Of a stretch of DNA of 43,545 bases, positions 18,595 through 26,333 are shown in pieces. Each line of letters opens with the position of its first letter. The first letter of the stretch is position 1. The stretch is from an uncultured Actinomycetes bacterium. GTDB taxonomy: Bacteria > Actinomycetota > Actinomycetes > Nanopelagicales > Nanopelagicaceae. The notes below the pieces were generated by a model, which saw only the letters and a program-made list of their open reading frames with translations, had not been told where the DNA came from and did no database searches. The stretch is from NCBI GenBank assembly GCA_903878415.1, contig CAIRHO010000033.1, positions 1 through 43,545 of the forward strand, in the 5' to 3' direction. The position numbers and the translations under genes are program-made.

Positions 18595-19572
18595 TTAGAT
18601 AACCACCTTATCGCTCAAAACTTTACTGTTTTCAGCAGAGAGTGGTGATCCGCCCAAGAGAAGATAAAGCACTGCCATTCTTACGCTCACGCCATTTGCA
18701 ACTTGTTCAACAATCACTGATTGCAAACTATCTGCGCTATCTGCAGAAATTTCTAAACCGCGATTCATTGGTCCAGGGTGCATTACGAGCGCTGTTGGTT
18801 GCATCATTTTCAATCGGTCACCATTCAAGCCAAATTGACGCGAGTACTCGCGTTCACTTGGAAAGAATAGATCAGCCATTCTTTCCCTTTGAATTCGTAA
18901 CATCATAACCACATCAGATTTGGCAACTACTAAATCAAGTCCGAAGGCAATTTCTACTGGCCAACTTTCGACACCGACTGGGAGTAAAGTCGGTGGTGCG
19001 ACTAAAGTTACAATGGCGCCGAGTTTATGAAGCAGAAGTACATTACTTCGCGCAACTCTCGAATGTAATACATCGCCAACAATTGCGACTTTCAATCCTG
19101 ACAAATCTTTTTGGCCAGGACGTAGATGTTTACGAATGGTAAATGCATCGAGGAGCGCTTGCGTTGGATGTTCGTGTGTGCCATCCCCCGCATTGATTAC
19201 TGAACCGGTCATCCATTGTTGATCGGCTAATCGTGCCGGCGCTCCAGAGGCACCATGGCGAATAATTACCGCATCGGCGCCCATGGCTTGCAAAGTTAGC
19301 GCGGTATCTTTCAAACTTTCACCTTTACTGAGACTTGAACCTTTAGCTGAGAAATTAATTACATCGGCAGATAGTCGTTTGGCTGCTGCTTCAAAAGAAA
19401 TTCTTGTTCTAGTTGAATCTTCGAAGAATAAATTAACGACTGTGCGACCGCGAAGTGTCGGCAATTTCTTTACCGGAGCATCTGAAATTTTTGCAAGTTC
19501 CGCAGCAGTATCTAGAATCAGAACAGCATCCTCGTAAGTAAGATCATTGATGCTCAATAAATGTCGGTTCAT
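18595..19572 (-). CDS. pyrB: aspartate carbamoyltransferase catalytic subunit
   Basis: A 325-residue enzyme condensing carbamoyl phosphate with aspartate. The carbamoyl-phosphate loop [13 protein letters not shown] includes STRTR (53-57). [12 protein letters not shown] contains HPTQ (135-138). [13 protein letters not shown] carries the aspartate-site arginine. No regulatory subunit pyrI is nearby, as expected in actinobacteria. ATG overlaps the pyrR stop (ATGA). Confidence 0.97.
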   Translation of the reverse strand: MNRHLLSINDLTYEDAVLILDTAAELAKISDAPVKKLPTLRGRTVVNLFFEDSTRTRISFEAAAKRLSADVINFSAKGSSLSKGESLKDTALTLQAMGADAVIIRHGASGAPARLADQQWMTGSVINAGDGTHEHPTQALLDAFTIRKHLRPGQKDLSGLKVAIVGDVLHSRVARSNVLLLHKLGAIVTLVAPPTLLPVGVESWPVEIAFGLDLVVAKSDVVMMLRIQRERMADLFFPSEREYSRQFGLNGDRLKMMQPTALVMHPGPMNRGLEISADSADSLQSVIVEQVANGVSVRMAVLYLLLGGSPLSAENSKVLSDKVVI

Positions 19573-20099
19573 CTTTGTCCTTCGATCAAAACTTCATCAG
19601 AACCGTCAATTTCAGTTAGGTGAACTTTAACAATTTCGTCTCGGGAAGTAGGAATATTTTTTCCAACGAAATCTGCCCGAATGGGCAACTCTCGGTGACC
19701 GCGATCGACTAGAACTGCGAGTTGGACAGTTTTAGGTCGCCCCATTTCGCCAAGAGCATCTAACGCAGCCCGGATAGTGCGCCCAGAGAAGAAGACATCA
19801 TCAACAATTATTAAATCGGTGCCTTCAATACCGCCAAGCGGAATTTCAGTGGGCAATAACGCTTTAGGAGCGCGCATTCTTAAATCATCCCGAAACATTG
19901 TGATATCCAAAGTTCCACGGCGAATTGGTTTTTCTTCAATTTCTGCGATCAGGTCAGCCACCCGAGCAGAGAGAAAAGCTCCCCTAGTTGGGATTCCAAG
20001 AATTACTAGATTTTCACTTCCGCGGTTCCGCTCAATAATTTCATGAGCAATGCGTCGCAACGCACGCGAGATATCGGCGCCATTCATGACGTTAGTCAT
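19569..20099 (-). CDS. pyrR: pyrimidine operon regulator / uracil phosphoribosyltransferase PyrR
   Basis: A 176-residue type I phosphoribosyltransferase-fold protein. PyrR binds a conserved RNA loop in the pyr leader when UMP or UTP is abundant, and may keep uracil phosphoribosyltransferase activity. The PRPP-binding motif [13 protein letters not shown] spans 97-109. It is first in the pyr operon. Start ATG at 20099 has AAGGAG 6 nt upstream, which lies inside the predicted PyrR-binding hairpin, so PyrR would repress its own translation and that of coupled genes. Confidence 0.96.
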   Translation of the reverse strand: MTNVMNGADISRALRRIAHEIIERNRGSENLVILGIPTRGAFLSARVADLIAEIEEKPIRRGTLDITMFRDDLRMRAPKALLPTEIPLGGIEGTDLIIVDDVFFSGRTIRAALDALGEMGRPKTVQLAVLVDRGHRELPIRADFVGKNIPTSRDEIVKVHLTEIDGSDEVLIEGQR

Positions 20100-20105
20100 T
20101 TTTTG

Positions 20106-20140
20106 CTCCTTCGCCGCCTCACAGGACGGATCGTTAAAGG
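20106..20140 (-). promoter_or_regulatory. PyrR-binding hairpin overlapping the pyrR Shine-Dalgarno
   Basis: The minus-strand leader contains TCCTGTGAGGC (20126-20116), matching the PyrR anti-terminator loop consensus UCCNGNGAGGY. It is closed by CCG/CGG, with an outer pairing of CCTT (~20140-20137) to AAGG of the AAGGAG ribosome site (20111-20106). No terminator follows, so PyrR binding would block ribosome access. This is the translational mechanism established for Mycobacterium smegmatis pyrR. Confidence 0.8.
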
Positions 20141-20147
20141 TTGGCTG

Positions 20148-20175
20148 AGGTTACCACCTGGCTGTGGATGAACAA
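20148..20175 (-). promoter_or_regulatory. predicted promoter of the pyr operon
   Basis: On the minus strand TTGTTC (20175-20170), 16 nt, then TAACCT (20153-20148) fits a sigma-70-type -35/-10 pair with the actinobacterial TANNNT -10. The start would fall near 20141, giving a leader of about 42 nt that consists almost entirely of the PyrR hairpin. Predicted by eye only. Confidence 0.45.
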
Positions 20176-20197
20176 AATATCGGATTTGGATTGAAAC

Positions 20198-20203
20198 TAC
20201 CGT
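20198..20203 (+). promoter_or_regulatory. possible -10 element for leaderless bldD transcript
   Basis: TACCGT matches TANNNT and ends 6 nt before the A of the bldD ATG (20210). No Shine-Dalgarno is visible upstream of that ATG. Together these suggest a leaderless mRNA, which is common in actinobacteria. No convincing -35 was found at the standard distance. Confidence 0.35.
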
Positions 20204-20209
20204 GTCGCC

Positions 20210-20689
20210 ATGGATGCAAAATCAAAACTGGACACTGAACTCACTTGGCTAGGAATTGGTCAAAATCTAAGACGGATTCGATTATCTCGAGGCTTAACGC
20301 TTAAGGAAGTAGAAATTGATTCCAAAGGTAAATGGAAAGCCGTCGTTATCGGTTCTTACGAGCGGACCAATCGAGCGTTAACAATTAAAAAGGCAATTGC
20401 TTTAGCTGATTTCTACCAAGTTCCGCTCGGTCATCTACTTGGCACTGATACCTATACCAAGAACACCGATCGTAAACGAATTCGTTTAGATTTGCGTCGG
20501 ATAGAGAAAGCGAAGAATATTCCAGAAATAAAACTATTCACCGCTTGGATTGCTGGCTCCCGTCAGGACTGGAATGGCGAAATTCTCTCAATTCGAGGTT
20601 CTGATATTTTGCCACTAGCTATCGCGCTCAATATTGCGGAGAATGAAGTTCTATCTAAGCTTGAATATTTGAATTTACTATATAAATAA
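20210..20689 (+). CDS. bldD: BldD-family transcriptional regulator with c-di-GMP-binding signature
   Basis: A 159-residue regulator with an N-terminal Xre-type helix-turn-helix (~15-78) that closely matches Streptomyces BldD, notably WKAVVIGSYER (42-52) and ALADFYQVP (64-72). The C-terminal domain contains R118-Q-D120, eight residues, then R129-G-S-D132. This fits the RXD-X8-RXXD motif with which BldD binds tetrameric cyclic-di-GMP. BldD is the master repressor of development in Streptomyces; its role in a simple cell is unknown. The bldD position between pyrR and nusB is the same as in Streptomyces, which supports orthology. It is divergent from pyrR, and its stop lies 1 nt from that of nusB. 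Confidence 0.9.
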   Translation: MDAKSKLDTELTWLGIGQNLRRIRLSRGLTLKEVEIDSKGKWKAVVIGSYERTNRALTIKKAIALADFYQVPLGHLLGTDTYTKNTDRKRIRLDLRRIEKAKNIPEIKLFTAWIAGSRQDWNGEILSIRGSDILPLAIALNIAENEVLSKLEYLNLLYK

Positions 20690-20690
20690 T

Positions 20691-21104
20691 TTAGGAAATT
20701 ACAATATCTTCTTTGATGGAAGAGATCCGTCCCAGAATTCCATTTACGTAACCCGCAGATTCATCTGTAGATAGAGTTTTTGCTAATTCCAAAGATTCGT
20801 TGATTGCTACCGAATCTGGAATATCGTGACACCATAATAATTCAAAAATTCCAATTCGCAGAATGTTTCGATCTACTGCAGGCATTCGATCCATATCCCA
20901 ACCTTCGGCATAAGTTGAGATCAATTCATCGATCTTTCTCCGATTATCGGTGACGCCACGGAGCAAAAGTGATGTGTAATCACGAATCAAAACATCAGCC
21001 CCGCTCTTACGTTCATCGTGAATCGCCACAGCAGATTGATTGCGAATATCAGCTTCGTAAAGCAGATCCAATGCACCTTTTCGTGATTTAGAACGTGCGC
21101 TCAT
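20691..21104 (-). CDS. nusB: transcription antitermination factor NusB
   Basis: A 137-residue all-helical RNA-binding protein. With NusE it binds boxA in rRNA leaders and supports antitermination. Family features are ARSKSRKGALDLLYEADIRN at the N-terminus, DRNILRIGIFELLW (~79-92) and the C-terminal VAINESLELAKTLSTDESAGYVNGIL. Normal length. The ATG follows the efp stop directly. It converges on bldD with one base between stops, leaving no room for a dedicated terminator. Confidence 0.95.
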   Translation of the reverse strand: MSARSKSRKGALDLLYEADIRNQSAVAIHDERKSGADVLIRDYTSLLLRGVTDNRRKIDELISTYAEGWDMDRMPAVDRNILRIGIFELLWCHDIPDSVAINESLELAKTLSTDESAGYVNGILGRISSIKEDIVIS

Positions 21105-21662
21105 TTAAGCTCTGCCTAAATAGGCACCTGTACGTGTGTCAACCAAAATTTTCTCGTCCTGTTTAATAAATAGCGGTACGGCAACTTCAATTCCGGTTTC
21201 AACGGTAGCTGGTTTAGATCCTGCGGACGATCGATCACCTTGCATGCCTGGCTCTGTATAAGTAATCTTTAATTCAACCGACGCTGGCAATTCGATGTAA
21301 AGCGGATTACCTTCGTGGATTGCCACAACAGCATCAGTATTTTCTAGCATGTAATTAGCCGAATCTCCCACAGTGATAGCGGAAATTGTCATCTGGTCGT
21401 AAGTTGCGGTATCCATGAAAACGAAATCTTCGCCATCTTTATATAAAAACTGCATATCTCGTTTTTCCAAAATAGCTATATCAATCTTAATTCCAGCATT
21501 GAAAGTCCGATCTACAACTTTTCCAGATAGAACTGAACGCAATTTGGTACGAACAAAAGCCGGACCTTTTCCAGGTTTAACGTGTTGAAAATCTACAACA
21601 GTCCAAAGTTGACCATCAATTGTTAAAGTCATGCCATTTTTTAAATCATTGGTTGATGCCAC
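21105..21662 (-). CDS. efp: elongation factor P
   Basis: A 185-residue three-domain factor that relieves ribosome stalling at proline runs. Domain I carries the loop [11 protein letters not shown] with K32 inside PGKGP (30-34). This palindromic loop is typical of actinobacteria whose EF-P works without lysine modification. The C-terminal OB signature [20 protein letters not shown] is present. The start is GTG at 21660-21662. The 68-nt gap to aroQ upstream shows no convincing promoter or hairpin. Confidence 0.97.
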   Translation of the reverse strand: MASTNDLKNGMTLTIDGQLWTVVDFQHVKPGKGPAFVRTKLRSVLSGKVVDRTFNAGIKIDIAILEKRDMQFLYKDGEDFVFMDTATYDQMTISAITVGDSANYMLENTDAVVAIHEGNPLYIELPASVELKITYTEPGMQGDRSSAGSKPATVETGIEVAVPLFIKQDEKILVDTRTGAYLGRA

Positions 21663-21730
21663 GTTCGCTATCCATTCATTTGGTAATCCGGATTGAAGCT
21701 CAATTTAAAGCAAGTGGTAAGGATACCCTG

Positions 21731-22162
21731 TTATTTAACTAAGTTTTTCATCGCAATTATCGCCAAGCGATAAGAGTCCAAGCCGAACCCTCCGATTGTT
21801 CCGTTTACTACCCCTGAGATCACAGAGGTATGGCGAAATTCCTCACGCGAAAGCGGATTTGAAATATGCACTTCAATGATTGGAGATTTCAACATTGCAA
21901 CCGCGTCTCGAATCGCATACGAATAATGAGTGAAAGCGGCCGGATTGAACACTACTGGCACCTTGTTATCGGCTGCGCTGTGTAAGAGTTGAATCAATTC
22001 TGTTTCACTATCGCTTTGCTTGATTTCAATCTCAACATTTTCAGCTTTAGCAAACCCAATTACCGCTTTTTCTAAATCAGCATATGAATAATCTCCATAA
22101 ACCGATTTCTCCCGTAAATCTAACCGTGCCAAGTTAGGACCGTTCAATACTAGAATTTTCAT
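21731..22162 (-). CDS. aroQ: 3-dehydroquinate dehydratase, type II
   Basis: A 143-residue type II dehydroquinase of the shikimate pathway. Visible are NGPNLARLDLRE (7-18) with R17, catalytic Y22 in SVYG, N73 and H79 in FNPAAFTHYS, and EVHISN with H99. The family usually has NLxLLGxR, so ARLDLR is a mild variation. ATG overlaps the aroB stop (ATGA). The usual peptidase pepQ between aroQ and efp in mycobacteria is absent. Confidence 0.95.
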   Translation of the reverse strand: MKILVLNGPNLARLDLREKSVYGDYSYADLEKAVIGFAKAENVEIEIKQSDSETELIQLLHSAADNKVPVVFNPAAFTHYSYAIRDAVAMLKSPIIEVHISNPLSREEFRHTSVISGVVNGTIGGFGLDSYRLAIIAMKNLVK

Positions 22163-23202
22163 TTGGCAATTCTCTCATAAATTTTGCGAAGCTGAGCTTC
22201 ATCTTTTACTTCTAATCGATCAGTACTTCCAATAGATTTAAGTGTTACAAACCTAATCTTGCCACCACGATTCTTTTTATCTCTGGTTAGGTGACCATAA
22301 ACTGAATCCCAAGCAGAGATTGAATAAGAGGATGGAAGTGCAAATCGCGCTATCAAATCGCGATGGAGTTCCAGATCAGAACTACTCAATTCACCATGAG
22401 CATGACTTAATTCCGCGGCAAAAATCATCCCTATCGCAACAGCCTCACCATGGCGCAAAGTGAAATCAGAATCCATCTCAATCGCGTGTCCTAAAGTGTG
22501 TCCGTAATTGAGAATCTCTCGATTAAATGACTCCTTGAAATCATTTGAAACTACAGCGCCTTTCACCGAAACTGCCTTAGAAATTAGGCTGCCAAAGTCA
22601 AGTTCTATCGATGCTAGATCCTTAAGAATTGATGGATCAGAGATAAAACCACATTTGATAACTTCGGCTAACCCAGCGTTTTTATCTCGTTCAGATAATG
22701 ATTTTAAAAAATTCAAATCGATAATTACTTCGATTGGGGAATGAAAAGCACCTATCAAATTTTTTCCATGCGCAGAATTGATTCCAGTTTTTCCGCCGAT
22801 AGCCGCATCCACCATCCCGGCAAGAGTTGTGGGTATCGCTACCCAATCGACTCCGCGCAGCCAAGTAGCCGCTACAAATCCTGCTAAATCTGTGGTGGCT
22901 CCCCCGCCAATACCAACAATCAAATCACTTCTACTCAAATTTATTCTGCCACAAATTTCCAAAATACTTTCCGCAACTTGAAAGGTTTTCTGGGCTTCAC
23001 CACTAGGTAACCGAATGATTTCAAATTTACTGCCAACAGTGCTTAATGAAGCGGTGACTGCAAATTCACGATCAAAATCTTCCGGGATTAAAACCAAAAC
23101 AGTGCCCCGCAGCTCGCTCACTTCATTAAATCGAGTGAGCCAATCATCTCCGATTAACACATCGTAGCTGTGCTCGGAAACTATATTAATTTTGTTAATC
23201 AC
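22159..23202 (-). CDS. aroB: 3-dehydroquinate synthase
   Basis: A 347-residue NAD- and metal-dependent enzyme converting DAHP to 3-dehydroquinate. Motifs: GIGGGATTDLAGFVAATWLR (~97-116), PTTLAGMVDAAIGGKTGIN, KNLIGAFHSP, and metal ligands in LAEVIKCG, NYGHTLGHAIE and RHGEAVAIGM. Start GTG at 23202 lies 2 nt after the aroK stop. Length is normal. Confidence 0.97.
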   Translation of the reverse strand: MINKINIVSEHSYDVLIGDDWLTRFNEVSELRGTVLVLIPEDFDREFAVTASLSTVGSKFEIIRLPSGEAQKTFQVAESILEICGRINLSRSDLIVGIGGGATTDLAGFVAATWLRGVDWVAIPTTLAGMVDAAIGGKTGINSAHGKNLIGAFHSPIEVIIDLNFLKSLSERDKNAGLAEVIKCGFISDPSILKDLASIELDFGSLISKAVSVKGAVVSNDFKESFNREILNYGHTLGHAIEMDSDFTLRHGEAVAIGMIFAAELSHAHGELSSSDLELHRDLIARFALPSSYSISAWDSVYGHLTRDKKNRGGKIRFVTLKSIGSTDRLEVKDEAQLRKIYERIAK

Positions 23203-23204
23203 AG

Positions 23205-23714
23205 CTATAAAATCCCAGTTCTATCTAAAATCTCATCGGCCACTTCATCTGGCTTACGGTTATCAGTTAAAACTTCCATAGTTGATAGCGATTCATAGAT
23301 TGGTAACCGATCTACCATCAATTTTTGCCATTGCTGTCGCGGATTCGCAAGCAATAGTGGGCGATCTTTGTTAAATCCTATCCGTGGTGCCGCATTTGAA
23401 ATTGAAACATTTAGAAAAATTCTGATGCCTATGCTGTTGATAGCGCTAACATTTTCCGACCGTAAAATTGCTCCGCCACCGAGCGCAACAATATCGGCAT
23501 CGCTCGCACAAGCAGCAATCACTGCTGCAACTTCCATTTCTCGAAACGGTGCTTCACCTTGTTCGACAAATATTTCAGAAATCTTTTTCCCGGATGATGC
23601 CTCAATCATCGCATCAGTATCGATAACTTTGCTCTGTAATTTCTTACCAAGTGATCGTGCAACGCTTGATTTCCCAGATCCAGGTGGCCCAATTAATACA
23701 ATTCGAGGCGACAT
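23205..23714 (-). CDS. aroK: shikimate kinase
   Basis: A 169-residue P-loop kinase phosphorylating shikimate. The Walker A loop is GPPGSGKS (9-16). D32/D34 in IDTD and R58 in APFREME bind shikimate, and ALGGGAI (~77-83) follows. The lid contains NKDRPLL. ATG at 23714 lies 5 nt after the aroC stop. The order aroC-aroK-aroB-aroQ is the common actinobacterial cluster. Confidence 0.97.
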   Translation of the reverse strand: MSPRIVLIGPPGSGKSSVARSLGKKLQSKVIDTDAMIEASSGKKISEIFVEQGEAPFREMEVAAVIAACASDADIVALGGGAILRSENVSAINSIGIRIFLNVSISNAAPRIGFNKDRPLLLANPRQQWQKLMVDRLPIYESLSTMEVLTDNRKPDEVADEILDRTGIL

Positions 23715-23719
23715 TAGTT

Positions 23720-24901
23720 CTACTTAATTCTCAGCGCAGCTATATAGTTTTCGAAGTTTCTTCGGGTTTCGGAGACGCTATCGCCACCAAATTTTTCTAA
23801 AACAACTTCAGCTAATACAAGCGCAACCATTGCTTCTGCAACAATACCCGCAGCAGGAACAGCGCAAACATCAGAACGTTGATTAATAGCCTTAGCGGCT
23901 TCGCCAGTAGCAGTATCTATAGTGTCTAGCGCTTTAGGTACAGTTGAAATCGGTTTCATCGCTGCTCTAACCCTTAAAATTTCGCCGTTACTCATCCCAC
24001 CTTCAGTGCCACCAGCGCGATCGGTTCTTCGAACAATTTTTCCTGCTGCATTTTTTTCGATTTCGTCATGGGCTACCGAACCACGTCTCCCGGCGGTTAC
24101 GAATCCATCACCTATTTCAACGCCTTTAATTGCTTGAATTCCCATAATTGCACCAGCCAATTTCGAATCCAATCGGCGATCCCAATGAGCATGGGAACCA
24201 AGTCCCGGCGGCAAGTTATAAGCCAAAACTTCAACTACTCCTCCTAAAGTGTCGCCATCCGCATGTGCTGCTTCAATTTCTGCAATCATGCGTGCACTAG
24301 TTTCAAAATCAGCGCAGCGAACCGGATCCGCGTCAATTGCAACGCTATCCGAAGGTTTAGGTAGTGCAGTGCCCTCTGGTGTTACAACGGAACCAATCGA
24401 TAATACATGGCTAAATATTTCAATACCAAGCGCTTGACGTAAGAAATGTCGTGCTACTGCACCAAGTGCAACTCGAGCAGCTGTCTCTCTAGCCGATGCT
24501 CGCTCCAGAATAGGCCGCGCATCATCGAAATTATATTTTTGCATCCCAACTAAATCCGCGTGACCTGGTCGAGGTCTAGTTAGTGGCGCATTTCTAGCCA
24601 AATTAGAAATTTCATATTCTGCGACTGGATCTGGTGACATAATTTTTTCCCATTTCGGCCATTCCGAATTGGCAATCTCAATCGCGATAGGACCACCTTG
24701 TGACAAGCCGTGGCGAATTCCGCCCAAAATCGAAACTTTATCTGCCTCAAAAGTTTGTCGAGCGCCGCGTCCAAATCCCAACCGTCTTCGTTGCAAATCT
24801 CGATCTATATCTGCCGTCGATATTTCAATTGAAGCAGGCATGCCTTCAATAATTCCCACCAATGCAGGACCATGAGATTCTCCCGCAGTAAGCCAGCGCA
24901 T
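23720..24901 (-). CDS. aroC: chorismate synthase
   Basis: A 393-residue FMN-requiring lyase converting EPSP to chorismate. Visible signatures: [17 protein letters not shown] at the N-terminus, [46 protein letters not shown] and [14 protein letters not shown] at 24901 is chosen because AAAGG lies 6 nt upstream; a TTG at 24907 is the alternative. It is the first gene of the aro-efp-nusB train. Confidence 0.97.
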   Translation of the reverse strand: MRWLTAGESHGPALVGIIEGMPASIEISTADIDRDLQRRRLGFGRGARQTFEADKVSILGGIRHGLSQGGPIAIEIANSEWPKWEKIMSPDPVAEYEISNLARNAPLTRPRPGHADLVGMQKYNFDDARPILERASARETAARVALGAVARHFLRQALGIEIFSHVLSIGSVVTPEGTALPKPSDSVAIDADPVRCADFETSARMIAEIEAAHADGDTLGGVVEVLAYNLPPGLGSHAHWDRRLDSKLAGAIMGIQAIKGVEIGDGFVTAGRRGSVAHDEIEKNAAGKIVRRTDRAGGTEGGMSNGEILRVRAAMKPISTVPKALDTIDTATGEAAKAINQRSDVCAVPAAGIVAEAMVALVLAEVVLEKFGGDSVSETRRNFENYIAALRIK

Positions 24902-24981
24902 TATCAACCTTTCAATGATCGAAATATTCTTGGGATATTCTCTCAGATTATGACGCTTTACTGCGCGCTAATTAGCTGCGC
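24902..24981 (-). promoter_or_regulatory. intergenic region upstream of aroC
   Basis: This 80-nt gap separates the prepilin peptidase stop from aroC. On the minus strand TAATCT (24950-24945) could be a -10 element for aroC, with TTAGCG 15 nt upstream as a poor -35. Near the peptidase stop lies GCTAATTAGC (24967-24976), flanked by GCGC on both sides. This could form a small hairpin but has no U-tract. A promoter here is plausible but weakly supported. Confidence 0.3.
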
Positions 24982-25452
24982 CTAGAAGAAAGAATATAGA
25001 ACTCCAGTCAAAGCGCCAAAAAATAGGGCGGGAGCCATCGGAATTGCGGTTTGCGATTTAAGTTGTAGCCATCGTCGCCAAGTCATAATTGCTCCGATAA
25101 CCCAAGAATTGAAAATTGCTATCAGGTTTCCGGGAACCAATATCTGCACCGGAAGTATCGCGGAAAGAAAGAATGAAACCACCATTGCATATTTAGTATC
25201 ACCTGCACCAATACGCAAGCCCGATATCAGAGCTAAAATAATATGGAACATCGCAAAAGCTATGAAGCAGGCGATTCTAAACGGAGTTTCGTACCGGAAA
25301 GCTGGATTTGATAAGAAGTTGAGAAGTGCAAAAAAAAATAAAGTTGCGAATAATTTGAGTAGAACCCGATTGCGAATCAATTGCGCGAAGAAATCGTAAG
25401 TTGCAATGCCTAATCCATAAATAACAAAAAGTATTGTTGCCAAAAGCGTCAC
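24982..25452 (-). CDS. A24-family prepilin peptidase (short CpaA/TadV-like form)
   Basis: A 156-residue membrane protein with about five hydrophobic segments. The two aspartates of the A24 aspartyl prepilin peptidases are visible: D20 in TYDFFAQLIRNR and D85 in GAGDTK (82-87). It lacks the N-terminal cysteine-rich methylase domain, so it is the short form that only cleaves leader peptides of type IV or Tad pilins. No pilin or pilus gene is in the window. A similar gene sits between aroE and the chorismate synthase gene in Mycobacterium tuberculosis (Rv2551c), so the location is conserved. The start is GTG at 25452; the nearest strong ribosome site (AAAGGAG) lies ~22 nt upstream, so the start is uncertain. 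Confidence 0.85.
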   Translation of the reverse strand: MTLLATILFVIYGLGIATYDFFAQLIRNRVLLKLFATLFFFALLNFLSNPAFRYETPFRIACFIAFAMFHIILALISGLRIGAGDTKYAMVVSFFLSAILPVQILVPGNLIAIFNSWVIGAIMTWRRWLQLKSQTAIPMAPALFFGALTGVLYSFF

Positions 25453-25484
25453 AATGCAGCGTAGTTGCTTCCGCTCCTTTAACT

Positions 25485-26333
25485 TTAAGCGTTGTTGATA
25501 ACTTCCATCGCATGCATTCGGAGGGCTTTATGCATCTCCTCGAAATCAAAACTCACCATCGTCATCATGCGAATTTGCTCTAAGGCTTGCCGGATCAGAA
25601 GTTCTAGCCCATCGATAATTGAACCCCCGGCGATATCCCATGCAGAAAGCGATGCACTCGGCCAAGGTGAGTATGAAACATCAAATAAAGTCTGTTCCTT
25701 CTTTAACTTTGATGGCAGCGAAGATAATAAGAAATCAGATGCAGTTTTCGGCACGGTACTTACTGCCAGAACGCTCCTTGAAATATCTGATAACTGCGAA
25801 AAATCGTGAAAAACTAATTCACTTATCAAAGCGGCATTGGCAATCACTCTATTTCTTTTCTCGGAACGTTGATAAATATTGATTCTAGGTACTCGACCAT
25901 CAAGTGCCGCAATTGCGGCTCTGGCAGTTCCACCGCCACCAATAACGCTTACATGGCAATCTTGCGTCAATTCCATTCTATTAAAAATGTTACTGAAAGC
26001 AGATACATCGGTAGAAATAACTTGGAGATTAACATCGTTTTGACTTCGATTAATTATTACTGTGTTGGCAGAAGCGATTCGAGAAGCTACCGGATCAACT
26101 TCTGAAAGCGTGTTAGCCGCAATCTCTTTTAATGGCATCGTTAATGAAAAACCACGCCAATCAATCTTGGAATCAATGGAGATAGCTTCTGCCATAAACT
26201 GCGGGAACTCAACTTCGCTAACTTCAATCGCTTCGTATAATCCCGCTACGCCCAAAATTTCATACGCCCGTTTGTGCAAGGTTGGCGAAAGTGAATGGGA
26301 TATTGGAGAACCTAAAACTGCGGCGCGAATCAT
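25485..26333 (-). CDS. aroE: shikimate dehydrogenase
   Basis: A 282-residue NADPH-dependent reductase converting 3-dehydroshikimate to shikimate. Substrate site: SHSLSP (12-17), catalytic K69 in LTMPLKE, N90 in SANTVI and D109 in ISTD. The nucleotide loop is GGGGTARAA (132-140). The ISTD motif is usually NTD, a small change. ATG overlaps the mltG stop (ATGA). It lies apart from the main aro cluster, as is common in actinobacteria. Confidence 0.94.
   Translation of the reverse strand: MIRAAVLGSPISHSLSPTLHKRAYEILGVAGLYEAIEVSEVEFPQFMAEAISIDSKIDWRGFSLTMPLKEIAANTLSEVDPVASRIASANTVIINRSQNDVNLQVISTDVSAFSNIFNRMELTQDCHVSVIGGGGTARAAIAALDGRVPRINIYQRSEKRNRVIANAALISELVFHDFSQLSDISRSVLAVSTVPKTASDFLLSSLPSKLKKEQTLFDVSYSPWPSASLSAWDIAGGSIIDGLELLIRQALEQIRMMTMVSFDFEEMHKALRMHAMEVINNA

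Noticed and set aside
20100-20209. BldD binding site in the pyrR-bldD spacer
   Set aside because: No convincing pseudo-palindrome matching the known BldD box could be picked out by eye, so no site is annotated.
24961-24981. Possible terminator after the prepilin peptidase gene
   Set aside because: GCGC-flanked GCTAATTAGC can fold, but no U-tract follows, so I did not call it a terminator.
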